Shown here one piece after another: positions 7,507 through 16,696 of a DNA stretch of 64,000 nt. Every line of letters begins with the position of its first letter. The first letter of the stretch is position 1. The notes under the pieces are model-generated. The model was not told the DNA's origin and did no database searches. It saw only the letters and a program-made list of their open reading frames with translations. The stretch lies in assembly GCA_958296065.1 (NCBI GenBank), contig CATQHX010000063.1, positions 1 through 64,000 on the forward strand. The letters run 5' to 3'. Position numbers and translations under genes: made by a program. This DNA comes from Vicinamibacterales bacterium. GTDB taxonomy: Bacteria; Acidobacteriota; Vicinamibacteria; Vicinamibacterales; UBA8438.

Positions 7507-9582
7507 CTACGCGCCTTCCTGTACTTGCGATACAAGCTCTGGGTACTGCCGCCGGTCGCGCAACCGTTTCCCGGGATGGGCGGTGGGCAGCGGTCCGGTG
7601 GGCGGTTCGAAGAGTATCGTGCCCTTGTCGTCGGCGCGCACGGCGCGCAGCACGCCCTGGTGTGCGAAGCGCTTGGCGGTGGCCGGGTGCACGTCGAGCA
7701 GCTCGGCCATCTGCGGAGCGGTCAGCCAGCCCGCCCCGCTCAGGTGCTCGGCGTAGCTGTCGATGTCGTATGCCTCGCGCAGCATGCGGACGCGCGGGCG
7801 GCTGAATGGCAGCCCGGTTCCGGTTCGGAGCCAGCGGCCGTTGAGGGTGTCGGCGATCTGCGCGTCGGTCTGTTCGGTGGCCAGCGCGCGGACCTGCTCG
7901 ACGACCGCGGCGGGAGTACGACGCAGGTCCGGCGCCGCGAGCGGCAGTGGACACTCGATCCGGCGGGTCGCGCCGCCCCGCCAGCGAATGGAGATTCGGA
8001 TCACGTCGTCGCGCAGCAGGGTGACATCCTCGATGAACAGCCGCAGCATCCGCTTGCGGTCGCGCGCCGGGGTGCGCGGGTCATGCCAGACGCGCGGCAG
8101 GTCGGCGACCAATGCCGCCACCCGTTCCTTCATCTCGGGAGTGACCGGTGGCGTCCGGGTCTTGTCTGCGCCGGCGTACGCTTCTTCGGCTGCGGCCAGC
8201 CGCTGGAGCGCCTCGTTCCAGTGCCGTTCCAGGTTGTCGGCCACGAGCCGATTCTCGGGCCGCACGAGCAGAAACTGCCGTTGCGCCAGCTCGGCATCCT
8301 CTCGCAGCCGGGCAATCTGCGCCCGCTTGGCGCGGTCGACCTCGGCGGCCCGGGACCGCAGCTCCTCGAACACCTCGACCGCGACGTCGATCGACGCGGG
8401 GGTGACGGTCTCGAGCACCAGCTCGCTGACCGCGCGGTCGATCGCCGCGCCCGGCAGGCTCTGGCACGGCGGCTCCGCCCGCGCTATTGTCCGGCGCTGA
8501 CAGTTATAGAGTGGCCGCGGGTGACCGCCAGCCACGTAGTAGCGGACCGTCATGCGGCCGCCGCACCGGCCGCAGATGACGAGCCCCTGCAGCAGGGCCA
8601 CGCCCTCGCGCGGCGCGCTGCGCCGGTCTGCGCCGTAGCTCTGGGCGCAGGCGCGCAACGCCTCCTGATTCGCTTCGAATTGCTTCCAGGTGATGTAGCC
8701 GGGGTGCGCGTCAGGCAGGAAGACCTTCCACTCATCGCGGGGAAGTCGTCGATTCCGCGCCTGCCCGGCGAGGCGGAGCTTGCGCTGCCGGGTCCGGCCA
8801 TAGACGTACGCGCCGGCGTAGCGCGGATTGTGCAGGATGGCGAGCACGCGGTCGCGCTCCAAATCGCCGAAGACCAGCGCGCCGGGACGGGGTCCCTTGG
8901 CGACCCGCCGCGGCCACGCGATCTGCTGCTCCTGGAAGTAGCGCACCACTGCGCCGGCCGAGCCGGTGCGGTCGAAGGTGTCGAAGACGAGCCGGACGGC
9001 GCCCTGCACCTGCTCGTCGGGGTCGAGCATGAGCTTTCCGCCGGCGTCGAAGACCATGCCCAGCGGGGCCCGCATCCACAGCTCGCCGCGGCGCGCCTTG
9101 TTCAGTTGCCCCCCGACCAGGCGCGCGCGCAGCACATGCAGCTCCGCCTCGCTCATGGTGCCTTTGAGTCCGAGCAGCAGGCGGTCGTTGAAGTGGGCCG
9201 GGTCGTAGAGCCCGTCTTCGTCGAGAATGAGCGTCTCGCTCAGCGCGCAGATCTCCAGCAGGCGATGCCAGTCGCTGGAGTTGCGGGCAAGCCGCGAGAC
9301 CTCCAGCCCCATGACCATGCCGACGCGACCGAGGCCGACGTCGGCGACGATGCGTTGGAACCCGGTCCGCTCGGCCGCCGACGCGCCCGACAGACCGAGG
9401 TCCTCATCGATGACCACGATCCGCTCGGCGGCCCAGCCGAGCGCCAGGGCCCGCCGCTTCAGGGCGTACTGCCGGGCAGTGCTCTCCTGATGGTCGTGCA
9501 CCTGCTGCAGGGAGGACTGCCGCACGTAGAGACAGGCGAGGCGACGAAGATGGTCCGCCGTGACCGCGGTCGATTCACTCAT
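7507..9582 (-). CDS. Large serine recombinase, 691 aa
   Basis: Site-specific recombinase that cuts DNA through a serine ester and integrates or moves the element. The N-terminal resolvase domain shows the catalytic Ser in LYVRQSSLQQVHDHQEST and the conserved block GLEVSRLARNSSDWHRLLEIC. A recombinase domain follows (ILHNPRYAGAYVYGRTRQRK), then a zinc ribbon (LVICGRCGGRM with YNCQRR and a further Cys), a coiled-coil stretch (about 430-520) and a C-terminal HTH-like segment (WLTAPQMAELLDVHPATAKRFAHQGVL). The start at 9582 overlaps the upstream HTH gene by 4 bp (ATGA). Length is typical of transposon-type large serine recombinases. Confidence 0.93.
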   Translation of the reverse strand: MSESTAVTADHLRRLACLYVRQSSLQQVHDHQESTARQYALKRRALALGWAAERIVVIDEDLGLSGASAAERTGFQRIVADVGLGRVGMVMGLEVSRLARNSSDWHRLLEICALSETLILDEDGLYDPAHFNDRLLLGLKGTMSEAELHVLRARLVGGQLNKARRGELWMRAPLGMVFDAGGKLMLDPDEQVQGAVRLVFDTFDRTGSAGAVVRYFQEQQIAWPRRVAKGPRPGALVFGDLERDRVLAILHNPRYAGAYVYGRTRQRKLRLAGQARNRRLPRDEWKVFLPDAHPGYITWKQFEANQEALRACAQSYGADRRSAPREGVALLQGLVICGRCGGRMTVRYYVAGGHPRPLYNCQRRTIARAEPPCQSLPGAAIDRAVSELVLETVTPASIDVAVEVFEELRSRAAEVDRAKRAQIARLREDAELAQRQFLLVRPENRLVADNLERHWNEALQRLAAAEEAYAGADKTRTPPVTPEMKERVAALVADLPRVWHDPRTPARDRKRMLRLFIEDVTLLRDDVIRISIRWRGGATRRIECPLPLAAPDLRRTPAAVVEQVRALATEQTDAQIADTLNGRWLRTGTGLPFSRPRVRMLREAYDIDSYAEHLSGAGWLTAPQMAELLDVHPATAKRFAHQGVLRAVRADDKGTILFEPPTGPLPTAHPGKRLRDRRQYPELVSQVQEGA

Positions 9583-10355
9583 GGGGAAATGCCCTCCGCA
9601 ATGCGGCCCAGTACCAAGCTCGCCAACACACGCGCCATCTCGGAACGGACGGGCGGCGCCAGGTCGAGGTCGCCGCTTTCGGCCGCCGGCGGCTCGACCG
9701 GCGGCAGGCAGAGGGTCGCGACGGCCTTCAGCCACGCCGGCATGCCGCGGCTCATCAACAGCGCCACCCCGTAGCCCCGGCGAGAGAACGCGACATCGGT
9801 GGCGGCGTCCTGCCGCGCGACCTCGTACTGCCGGCGCACCTGCTCGACGTCGAGGCTTGACGCGGTCATGGGGTCGTCTGCGGGCGCGGTTTTTTTTTTG
9901 CGTCGCGCCACCGCCCGGTCGAGCGAGCGGGCGTGGATCGAGACGCCGAACCGCCGCGCCACGGCCGCCGTCAGCGGTTCGTCCGGTCGCACGTCTTCGC
10001 CCGCGCGCCAGCGCTCGACGTAGTCGACAACCGCCTCGGTGCACTTGTGGGCCCCCTTCGGCCCGGGACGCTTGGGGACCAGCCCAGAGATCCCGTGCGC
10101 CTCGAACGCGGCCGCGGTCTGGTAGAACGTCTGGCGGCTGACCCCGAAGCGCGCGGCAACCTCGGTCACCGGCCGTCCATCCACCTGGTGGCGGCGCACC
10201 ATCTCGTACTTGACCTGGACGCGGTCGCGCGGGTCGAAGAACGGATGGCTCACAAAGGCGTCGTCGCGGACCGCCTCGGGGTGCGGATGCAGGGCCCCTG
10301 CCTCGCGCAGGGCCTGCGTCTTGGCGTCCGGCGGTAGCTTTGGAGGACGGCGCAT
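9579..10355 (-). CDS. Helix-turn-helix protein of the serine-recombinase element, contains an A10 tract
   Basis: About 258 aa from the ATG at 10355 (MRRPPKLPPDAKTQALREAG). A Helix-turn-helix region near residues 60-95 reads RPVTEVAARFGVSRQTFYQTAAAFEAHGISGLVP followed by KRPGPKGAHKC, resembling transposase-type HTH domains. It is likely a DNA-binding partner or regulator of the recombinase, with which it overlaps by 4 bp. In the second half, RRKKK is encoded by ten consecutive A residues on the coding strand (9890-9899), a strong polymerase-slippage sequence. One extra A in the RNA would shift reading into the recombinase frame, which stays open from there to the recombinase start. Confidence 0.8.
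   Translation of the reverse strand: MRRPPKLPPDAKTQALREAGALHPHPEAVRDDAFVSHPFFDPRDRVQVKYEMVRRHQVDGRPVTEVAARFGVSRQTFYQTAAAFEAHGISGLVPKRPGPKGAHKCTEAVVDYVERWRAGEDVRPDEPLTAAVARRFGVSIHARSLDRAVARRKKKTAPADDPMTASSLDVEQVRRQYEVARQDAATDVAFSRRGYGVALLMSRGMPAWLKAVATLCLPPVEPPAAESGDLDLAPPVRSEMARVLASLVLGRIAEGISP
9890..9899 (-). other. A10 homopolymer in coding sequence (possible slippage site)
   Basis: Ten T residues on the plus strand, A10 on the coding strand, inside a GC-rich gene. Runs of nine or more A are known sites of transcriptional realignment in bacterial genes and insertion sequences. A biological role here is inference. Confidence 0.5.
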
Positions 10356-10547
10356 CGCGTGTGTCAGACAGATTATGACTATCCCACCTGACGGCGTCAA
10401 GAAGATTCCGATCCGAAAGCCAAGGACAGCGCCGCTTTATTTGCGGACTTTTGCAACACGCCCGCGCCGATTGCGCCCTGTCGCCCATTCTAAGTGGATG
10501 AAATCCACGTGACGTATTGGACGAAATCTCCGTGACGCCACCGCCGC

Positions 10548-10796
10548 TCATGTCCGGACCCTCTCGCTCACCAGCTCGGCGAGCCGCAGCAGGTCCTCAA
10601 GACGAAATGGCGCACGCCCGCGCCCCGCCACCACCACGGGATCCGGTGGCGCAAAGTCCGTCCAGCCAACGGGAATCGACCAGACCGTGCCGTCCGGCCG
10701 TTGCACCGTGACCCGGTCTTCTCCCCACAGGGACTTGGTCACCACGAACGGGAAGCGGGCGCCCCGGAGCGGATGGAACGGGTGGGTGATCCGAAT
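10548..10796 (-). CDS. DUF5372-like small protein of the serine-recombinase element
   Basis: The reading frame gives THPFHPLRGARFPFVVTKSLW followed by GEDRVTVQRPDGTVWSIPVG and WTDFAPPDPVVVAGRGRAPFRLEDLL, which matches my memory of DUF5372 proteins next to such recombinases. The HPFHPL part is upstream of the first GTG (10745), and no ATG, GTG or TTG lies in frame in front of it. Translation may start at a rare codon such as the ATT near 10796, or the start may have been lost. Function is unknown; the family travels with HTH and serine recombinase genes. Confidence 0.55.
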   Translation of the reverse strand: MRITHPFHPLRGARFPFVVTKSLWGEDRVTVQRPDGTVWSIPVGWTDFAPPDPVVVAGRGRAPFRLEDLLRLAELVSERVRT

Positions 10797-10840
10797 CTGT
10801 GGTGCTTCAACAGCACCAGGAGCATTCTGCAGCTTTGACG

Positions 10841-11659
10841 AAGGGGAAAATCGAGCGCCAGATCCAATACCTGCGGCACGCCTTCTTCGCCGCCCGACCC
10901 TTCCGCGACCTCGACGACATCAATACCCAGTTCCGCCGCTGGCGAGACGAGGTCGCCCATCGGCGGCGTCATCCCGACCACCCCGACCGCAGTGTCGCCG
11001 ACGTCTGGGCCGAAGAGAAGCCCCGCCTGCTGCCGCTGCCCGCCCATCCCTTCGAGACCGACCTGGTGCGCGTCGTCCGCTCCGGCAAGACCCCCTACGT
11101 CCGCTTCGACCGCAACAACTACTCGATCCCGCATACGCACGTTCGAAAGCCGCTGACTCTGGTCGCCTCAGCCACCCGCGTCCGCATCCTCGACGGTCAG
11201 ACCGAGCTGACCGACCATCACCGCACCTACGACACCGGACTGACCGTCGAGGACCCCGCCCACCTGGAGAACCTGCTCGTCGCCACCCGCCAGGTCAACG
11301 CCCACACCACGCGTGACCGCCTCCGCGCCGCCGTCCCCGCCACCGCCACGCTCTTCGAGCGGCTCGCCGAACGCGGAGAGGCGCTGCGCCCGAACGCCAC
11401 CCGGCTGCTCGCCCTGCTCGACGACTACGGGCCGCAGGAGCTGGCCGCCGCCGTCAACCTGGCCCTCGAACGCGACGCCCTCGGCGCCGGTTCCATCGCC
11501 CACATCCTCGAAACTCGTCGGCGACAGCGCGGACTCAAACCCCCGTTGCGGCTCACGCTGCCCGACCGACCCGGACTGCGAGACCTCGATGTCCGGCCGC
11601 ACGACCTGGAGGCCTACGATGCCCTCGGACAGAAAAACTCTGACGACGCTGGCGACTGA
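10841..11659 (+). pseudogene. istA: IstA of IS21-B, 3' part (interrupted)
   Basis: Continues istA from KGKIERQIQYLRHAFFAARPF, which includes the third catalytic residue (Glu of K-G-K-I-E-R) of the DDE domain. The usual IstA C-terminal region follows (DINTQFRRWRDEVAHRRRHP, SVADVWAEEKPRLLPLPAHP, then KTPYVRFDRNNYSIPH). The stop overlaps the istB start as in other IS21 operons. No start codon serves this half, so it is only a remnant of the split gene. Confidence 0.9.
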
Positions 11660-12134
11660 CCTCCGGCGTCTCGGCCTCAACCGCACCGCCGATGAGCTCA
11701 ACGACCGCATCGCCGAGGCTACTCGAAAGCGTTGGAGCGCCACCGTCCTGCTCGAGCACCTCGTCGCCGCAGAGCTCGAAGACAAGCAGCGCCGCAGCGT
11801 CGAGAGTCGACTCACACGCGCCCGCCTCGGGCGCTTCAAGCCGCTCGCCGACTGGGACTGGGAATGGCCCACCGCGCTCGACCGACCCGCCCTCGAACGC
11901 ATCCTCACGCTCGACTTCCTCGCCCGCGGCGAGAATGTGATCCTGGTCGGCGCGCAAGGCTTGGGAAAAACCATGCTGGCGAAGAACATCGCCCACCAGG
12001 CCGTCCTCGCCGGACACTCCGCCCTCTTCACCACCGCCGCCGACCTGCTGCTCGACCTCAATGGACAGGAGACCGCACGCGCACTCGAACGCCGCCTGCG
12101 TCACTACACGCGCCCAACACTATTGGTCGTCGAC
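11619..12134 (+). pseudogene. istB: IstB of IS21-B, 5' part (interrupted)
   Basis: ATG at 11619 (MPSDRKTLTTLATDLRRLGL). Walker A is GAQGLGKTMLA (variant GxxxxGKT) and Walker B begins LLVVD at the break. The reading ends at the Asp codon 12132-12134 and resumes at 18241 with DELGYLAYDARAADL. The GTC GTC GAC context is cut inside the Walker B motif itself. The 4-mer CGAC is present on both sides (12131-12134 and 18241-18244). Confidence 0.9.
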
Positions 12135-12271
12135 TAATGTTGAGTGATCGGTAATGTGCAGTGATCGCCGCGCGCCTCGACGGAGGCGACGGTAAACCCT
12201 CCAGGACTCCACATTACGTACGTAGCATCGGGACCGTGCCGATTCCGGCACCGCCTTCCCGGGAGGTCCCG

Positions 12272-13564
12272 ATGTTGGTCGAGCTGTATCCCAGGGTGCA
12301 CCGGCGGTACACGTCGTTGGCGATCATCGGTCCGATCTTGGACGGATACGGCGCGTGGCTCTTGAAGCGGGGCTACTCAGCCGAGCGCGCCCGCGAGCAC
12401 TTTCGCGCGGCGCCGCGTCTCGTCCACCGTCTACAGCAGCGCGGCCTGCGAGCCCTGACGAGCCTGACGCGAGCGCGATTGCGGGCCTGTGCGCCCACGG
12501 ATTCTCAGCAGGACCCCGATTTGACGGTCCTGGTGCGGCAGCTGACGCGGTACTGCGAGTCCGAGCTGTCGCTGTATCCGCCCCCCGCGTTGACCCGCAT
12601 CGAGGAGCGAGTCGCCGCCTACAGGACCCATCTGCGGCAGGTCCGCGGGTTCGCGCCGTCGACCGTCACCTACCATGACCGCACGGCGAGCGAGTTCCTG
12701 GCCCACATCGGCTACGAGACCGACCCGGCGCGACTCGCCGCGCTCGACCGCCGGGACCTCGACGCCTTCCTGTGCGCCGTCGGCCCCCGCCAGTCGCGTG
12801 CGTCCCTCCAGCATGTGGTGGGCCACCTCCGAGCTTTCCTCCGGTTCCTGGCCGCTGCCGGCGAGATTCCGACCGGGCTCGACGCCCAGATCGACACGCC
12901 CCGCGTGTATCGCGGCGAGCAGCTTCCGCGGGCGCTGCCCTGGGACACGGTTCGGGCGCTCCTGCATTCGATCGATCGCGCGACCCCGATGGGGCGTCGC
13001 GACTACGCGATCCTCCTCCTCATGGCGACCTACGGCCTGCGCGCATGCGAGGCCGTGACGCTCACGCTCGACGACGTGGAGTGGCGGGCGGGGCGGCTGC
13101 GCATCCCGCAACGCAAGACACGCCGCTCGCTCTGGCTGCCGCTCACCGACGAGGTCGGGACCGCGCTGCTCGACTACCTCCGCCACGGACGCCATGCCCT
13201 GAACGTGCGCCGGCAGCGCGTTCCGTTCCGAGGCGGGCCGCCGCGCAGCTACCGGGAGCTGTTCCTCCGCTGCCGCACCCCGACCGGCGTCCTCAAGCCG
13301 ACTGCGGTCACCGAGGCCTTCCAGGCTTGGTCGAAGCGAAGCGGCCTCGCCATTCCATTCCAGGGAGTCCACTGCTTGCGGCACTCGTACGCGGTGCACC
13401 TCTTGCGGTCGGGTCTGTCGCTCAAGACGATCGGGGACCTCCTGGGCCATCGCACCCTGGAGAGCACGTGCGTGTATCTCCGCCTGGCGGTTGACGACCT
13501 CCGCGATGTCGCGTTGCCTCTGCCGGCCGTGGTCGACCGCAACGCGCCGGGGGTGGCGTCATGA
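12272..13564 (+). CDS. RIT tyrosine recombinase A
   Basis: A 430-aa tyrosine recombinase. The ATG at 12272 is preceded by GGGAGG at a good distance; longer starts would run into the terminal repeats. Catalytic residues visible: Arg in TYGLRACEAVTLTLDDVE, HxxR-type box CLRHSYAVHLLRSGLS, LGHRTLESTCVYLRLA with the Tyr nucleophile. The N-terminal SAM-like domain (about 120-220) reads VAAYRTHLRQVRGFAPSTVT. First and longest member of the trio; it shares ATGA with the next gene. Confidence 0.93.
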   Translation: MLVELYPRVHRRYTSLAIIGPILDGYGAWLLKRGYSAERAREHFRAAPRLVHRLQQRGLRALTSLTRARLRACAPTDSQQDPDLTVLVRQLTRYCESELSLYPPPALTRIEERVAAYRTHLRQVRGFAPSTVTYHDRTASEFLAHIGYETDPARLAALDRRDLDAFLCAVGPRQSRASLQHVVGHLRAFLRFLAAAGEIPTGLDAQIDTPRVYRGEQLPRALPWDTVRALLHSIDRATPMGRRDYAILLLMATYGLRACEAVTLTLDDVEWRAGRLRIPQRKTRRSLWLPLTDEVGTALLDYLRHGRHALNVRRQRVPFRGGPPRSYRELFLRCRTPTGVLKPTAVTEAFQAWSKRSGLAIPFQGVHCLRHSYAVHLLRSGLSLKTIGDLLGHRTLESTCVYLRLAVDDLRDVALPLPAVVDRNAPGVAS

Positions 13565-14544
13565 CGACGTTCAGCTCCGGCTTGTCCGCCTCCATCCGAA
13601 GCTACCTGACGCTCAAGCGAGCGCTGGGCCGCCAGTATGCAGCGGAAGAATGGGTGCTGGGGCACCTGGATCGGTTCCTTGCCGCCCGCGGCGTCGATCT
13701 CGTCGCCGAGACGTTCGCCAGCTGGTGTCTCACCCTGCAGCATCTGGCCTCCGGCACGCGTCGAGCCCGCATGCGGATCGTGCGGAACCTGTGTCTGTAT
13801 CGCCGACGCGGAGAGCCCGGCTGCTTCGTCCCCGACGAGCGGCTGTTTCCGCCGGTCCACCAAGCCATCCGGCCGCACATCTTCGCTGACAGCGAGATCG
13901 TCGACTTGCTGGCCGTCGCGCGCACGCTGACCCGAAGCTTCAAGTCGCCACTCCGCCCCGAGAACATGCGCCTCGCGATCGTGGTGCTGTCCACCACGGG
14001 GCTGCGACGCGGAGAGCTGATGCGGCTGGCCGTCGGAGACTACGACCCGCCGCAGTGCACGCTGGCGATCCGCGAGTCCAAGTTCCACAAGTCGCGCCTC
14101 GTCCCGCTGTCGGCGGATACCGCCCGCGAGATCGAGCACCTGATCGAGACCCGCGGCCGGCAGCGACTGCCAGCCGGGGCGGAGACTCCGCTCCTCTGGC
14201 ATCGCTGTCCGTCCCCCGGCGGCTACAGCGGCGGGAGCTTCAGCCAAGCCATGCGAGCACTCTTCCGGCGGGCCGGCACCCGGACCGCGACGGGTCATCT
14301 CCCACGCACGCATGACTTTCGCCACGCATTCGCCGTGAACGCGCTCCTCCGATGGTACCGCGCGGGACTCGACGTGCAGGCGAAGCTGCCCTTCTTGGCC
14401 GCCTACATGGGGCACGTCTCGGTCGTTTCGACCGCCTACTACCTCCAGTTCGTCGAACCCCTCGCGGCCGCCGCTAGCGCGCGATTCGCCGACCACTGCG
14501 GCGACCTCATCACGGGACCCACCGACACGGGAGGTGCGCGATGA
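13561..14544 (+). CDS. RIT tyrosine recombinase B
   Basis: A 327-aa tyrosine recombinase. Motifs: Arg I in TTGLRRGELMRLAVGDYD, box II in THDFRHAFAVNALLRWYRAG, GHVSVVSTAYYLQFVEP at the C-terminus with the Tyr nucleophile. It begins within the stop of recombinase A (ATGA overlap) and ends the same way with recombinase C, so the three are translationally coupled. In RIT elements the three recombinases are thought to act together, but their separate roles are not established. Confidence 0.92.
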   Translation: MTTFSSGLSASIRSYLTLKRALGRQYAAEEWVLGHLDRFLAARGVDLVAETFASWCLTLQHLASGTRRARMRIVRNLCLYRRRGEPGCFVPDERLFPPVHQAIRPHIFADSEIVDLLAVARTLTRSFKSPLRPENMRLAIVVLSTTGLRRGELMRLAVGDYDPPQCTLAIRESKFHKSRLVPLSADTAREIEHLIETRGRQRLPAGAETPLLWHRCPSPGGYSGGSFSQAMRALFRRAGTRTATGHLPRTHDFRHAFAVNALLRWYRAGLDVQAKLPFLAAYMGHVSVVSTAYYLQFVEPLAAAASARFADHCGDLITGPTDTGGAR

Positions 14545-15560
14545 CCGCAGCCGCCCCGAACGACCTCGCGCGAGCCCTCCGGGCGTTCTTCGCCGACCAC
14601 CTGCCCCGGGTACGGGGGACGAGTCCCCACACCATCCGCAGCTATCGGGACAGCCTCGTGCTACTGCTGCGCTTCGTCGCGACCCAGACGCGGCGGTCCG
14701 TCATCCAGCTCGACCTGGACGACCTCGGCCCCCAGCCGGTCCTCGCGTTCCTTCAGCACCTGGAGCTCGACCGGCACAACAGTGTCGCCACCCGCAACGT
14801 GCGCCTCGCTGCGATCCACGCGTTCTTCCGGTACTGCGCCATGGAGTACCCGGCACGGCTCGCGCACTGTCAACGTGTCCTCGCCGTCCCGTTCAAGCGG
14901 GCCGGCAGCCGACCCGTGGAGTACCTCGAGCACGAGGAAATCGAAGCCATCCTGGGCGTCGTCGAGCGCCGCACCGTCGACGGCCGCCGCGACTATGCGC
15001 TCCTCGCCACGATGTTCAACACCGGCGCGCGGGTCCAGGAAATCGTCGTCCTGAACGTCGCCGACCTGCGGCTGGATGCACCCGCGCAGGTCCGCCTCCA
15101 CGGCAAGGGGCGGAAGGAACGCGTCTGCCCGCTGTGGCCTCAGACCGCCGACCTGCTGCGCGCGCTGCTGGCCGAGCGCGGTCGCGAGCCACAGTCTGAC
15201 GAGCCGGTCTTCCGCAATCACCGCGGAACGCGGCTGAGCCGATTCGGCGTCCGCTACCTGCTGCAGAAGTACTGCACCCGTGCGCAAGCCACGCTGCCAA
15301 CCCTGCGCGGCAAGCGCCTCCATCCCCACAGCATGCGGCACAGCACGGCCGTCCACCTGCTCCGGGCTGGCGTCGACATCGTCACCATCAGCCACTGGCT
15401 CGGCCACGCCAGTGTCACGACCACGCACCGGTACGCGACCGTCGATCTCGACATGAAGCGACAGGCGCTCGCGAAGGCTCGCCCCACCACCCGTGCCGCT
15501 GCCGGGCCGGCCTCGTGGCGCACCGACGCGTCCGTGCTGGAATGGCTTGAGGCGCTTTGA
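14541..15560 (+). CDS. RIT tyrosine recombinase C
   Basis: A 339-aa tyrosine recombinase, third of the trio. Motifs: Arg I region MFNTGARVQEIVVLNVADL, box II HPHSMRHSTAVHLLRAGVDI, then ISHWLGHASVTTTHRYATVD with the Tyr nucleophile. The N-terminal phage-integrase SAM-like domain is clear (RVRGTSPHTIRSYRDSLVLL). The gene stops about 95 bp before the right terminal repeat. No lesions seen. Confidence 0.93.
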   Translation: MTAAAPNDLARALRAFFADHLPRVRGTSPHTIRSYRDSLVLLLRFVATQTRRSVIQLDLDDLGPQPVLAFLQHLELDRHNSVATRNVRLAAIHAFFRYCAMEYPARLAHCQRVLAVPFKRAGSRPVEYLEHEEIEAILGVVERRTVDGRRDYALLATMFNTGARVQEIVVLNVADLRLDAPAQVRLHGKGRKERVCPLWPQTADLLRALLAERGREPQSDEPVFRNHRGTRLSRFGVRYLLQKYCTRAQATLPTLRGKRLHPHSMRHSTAVHLLRAGVDIVTISHWLGHASVTTTHRYATVDLDMKRQALAKARPTTRAAAGPASWRTDASVLEWLEAL

Positions 15561-15817
15561 GGACCCGATCGGTAATGTGGAGTCCGGCGACCCTCGCGTG
15601 CTTGGCGGGAGCGCCCTTCTCCACCGCGACTCCACATTACTGATCGCTCCACATTAGTCGATTAGAACGAAACCGCCACGGCGGTAGGCGCTCAGTCGAC
15701 CCGCCGCCACTGACGCGTCCGGCCAGATCGTCCGACCGCCGCAACTCCTCGTGAGCCTCACCTACGCTGCTCGGCGAGCGCCTGGAATCCCCCAGGCCCT
15801 TCGCAGAGGAGCGTCAG

Positions 15818-16687
15818 ATGACATCGCTTCGTCAACGCATGCTCGAAGACATGCAGGTGCGGCGGCTGTCGCCGTTCACCCAACGCACGTACGTCGAGAC
15901 CGTCGCGCGGTTCGCCCGCTACTTCGACCGGTCACCCGAGCGCCTCGGCCCCGAGCAGATCCGCGCCTACCAAGTCTACCTGGCCACCGAACGCGGCTTG
16001 GCAACGGGCTCGCTGCTCGTCACCGTGGCGGCGCTGCGCTTCCTCTATCGGGTCACGCTTCAGAAGCAGTGGCCCTTCGACGACGTGATCCCCGCGCCGA
16101 AGAAGCCGCAGTCTCTGCCGGTCGTGCTCAGCCCGCGGGAAGTGGTCCAGTTTCTCGACGCGGTCAAGCCCGCGAAGCATCTCGCCATCCTGACCACCTG
16201 CTACGCCGCCGGCCTGCGCGTCTCCGAGGCCATTGCCCTCACCGTGTCCGCCATCGACAGCGAACGGATGGTGCTGCGCATCGCGAAGGGCAAGGGTCAG
16301 AAGGACCGCTACGTGATGCTCTCGCCGAAGCTGCTGGCGGTTCTGCGCGCCTGGTGGAAAGTCCAACGGCCCCGGCACTGGCTCTTCCCCGGCGAGCGCC
16401 CCGAGGCACCCATCACGCGCAGCGCGGTCCAGCTTGCGTGCCGCATCGCCGCCCGGCGCGCGCGTCTTGCCAAGGCCGTCACGCCACATTTACTTCGCCA
16501 TGCCTTCGCGGTCCACTTGCTCGAGGCCGGCACCGACCTGCGTACCATTCAGCTCCTGCTCGGGCATCGGAGTCTGCAGACCACCTCGCGCTACTTGCGG
16601 GTCGCGACCACCAAGGTCTGCTCGACCGCGAGCCCGCTGGACCTGCTCCCGCGGCCGGCGCCACGACGCACCCAGCCCGTCGACTGA
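15818..16687 (+). CDS. Tyrosine recombinase of the IS91-like element, 289 aa
   Basis: XerC/D-like integrase: N-terminal SAM-like domain (MTSLRQRMLEDMQVRRLSPF, then TQRTYVETVARFARYF), Arg I in YAAGLRVSEAIALTVSAID, box II TPHLLRHAFAVHLLEAGTDL, LLGHRSLQTTSRYLRVAT with the Tyr nucleophile. ATG at 15818 follows AGAGGAGCGTCAG, a plausible ribosome-binding site. The gene ends 9 bp before the transposase start, so the two are probably co-transcribed. It may resolve or integrate the circular intermediate (inference). Confidence 0.9.
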   Translation: MTSLRQRMLEDMQVRRLSPFTQRTYVETVARFARYFDRSPERLGPEQIRAYQVYLATERGLATGSLLVTVAALRFLYRVTLQKQWPFDDVIPAPKKPQSLPVVLSPREVVQFLDAVKPAKHLAILTTCYAAGLRVSEAIALTVSAIDSERMVLRIAKGKGQKDRYVMLSPKLLAVLRAWWKVQRPRHWLFPGERPEAPITRSAVQLACRIAARRARLAKAVTPHLLRHAFAVHLLEAGTDLRTIQLLLGHRSLQTTSRYLRVATTKVCSTASPLDLLPRPAPRRTQPVD

Positions 16688-16696
16688 GCGACGGCC

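Larger units (their letters stand above)
7493..10840 (-). mobile_element. Serine-recombinase element inserted in istA (3.35 kb)
   Basis: Three minus-strand genes (a DUF5372-like protein, an HTH protein and a large serine recombinase) form a compact cassette bounded exactly by the two halves of istA. The outer sequences begin TTTCAGGCTTCATAC on the left and end GCAGCTTTGAC on the right. The flanks share GAAG. No long terminal inverted repeats are seen, which fits a serine-recombinase mechanism rather than a DDE transposase. All three genes appear open. Confidence 0.85.
12135..15656 (+). mobile_element. RIT element (recombinases in trio) inserted in istB
   Basis: Three tyrosine recombinase genes overlap by 4 bp each, the hallmark of RIT elements. 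The ends are inverted repeats. The left begins TAATGTTGAGTGATCGGTAA and has GACTCCACATTAC about 90 bp inside. The right, reverse complemented, begins TAATGTGGAGCGATCAGTAA and also has GACTCCACATTAC inside. Left flank GTCGAC and right flank GTCGAT are similar. The right flank is not istB, because further mobile DNA follows (IS91-like element, then 18131-18240). Confidence 0.88.

Noticed and set aside
7507..10551. A single 1014-aa recombinase gene
   Set aside because: The first 323 codons of this frame overlap the HTH gene in another frame and have no domain; the resolvase domain begins at the ATG at 9582. Kept only as a possible slippage product.
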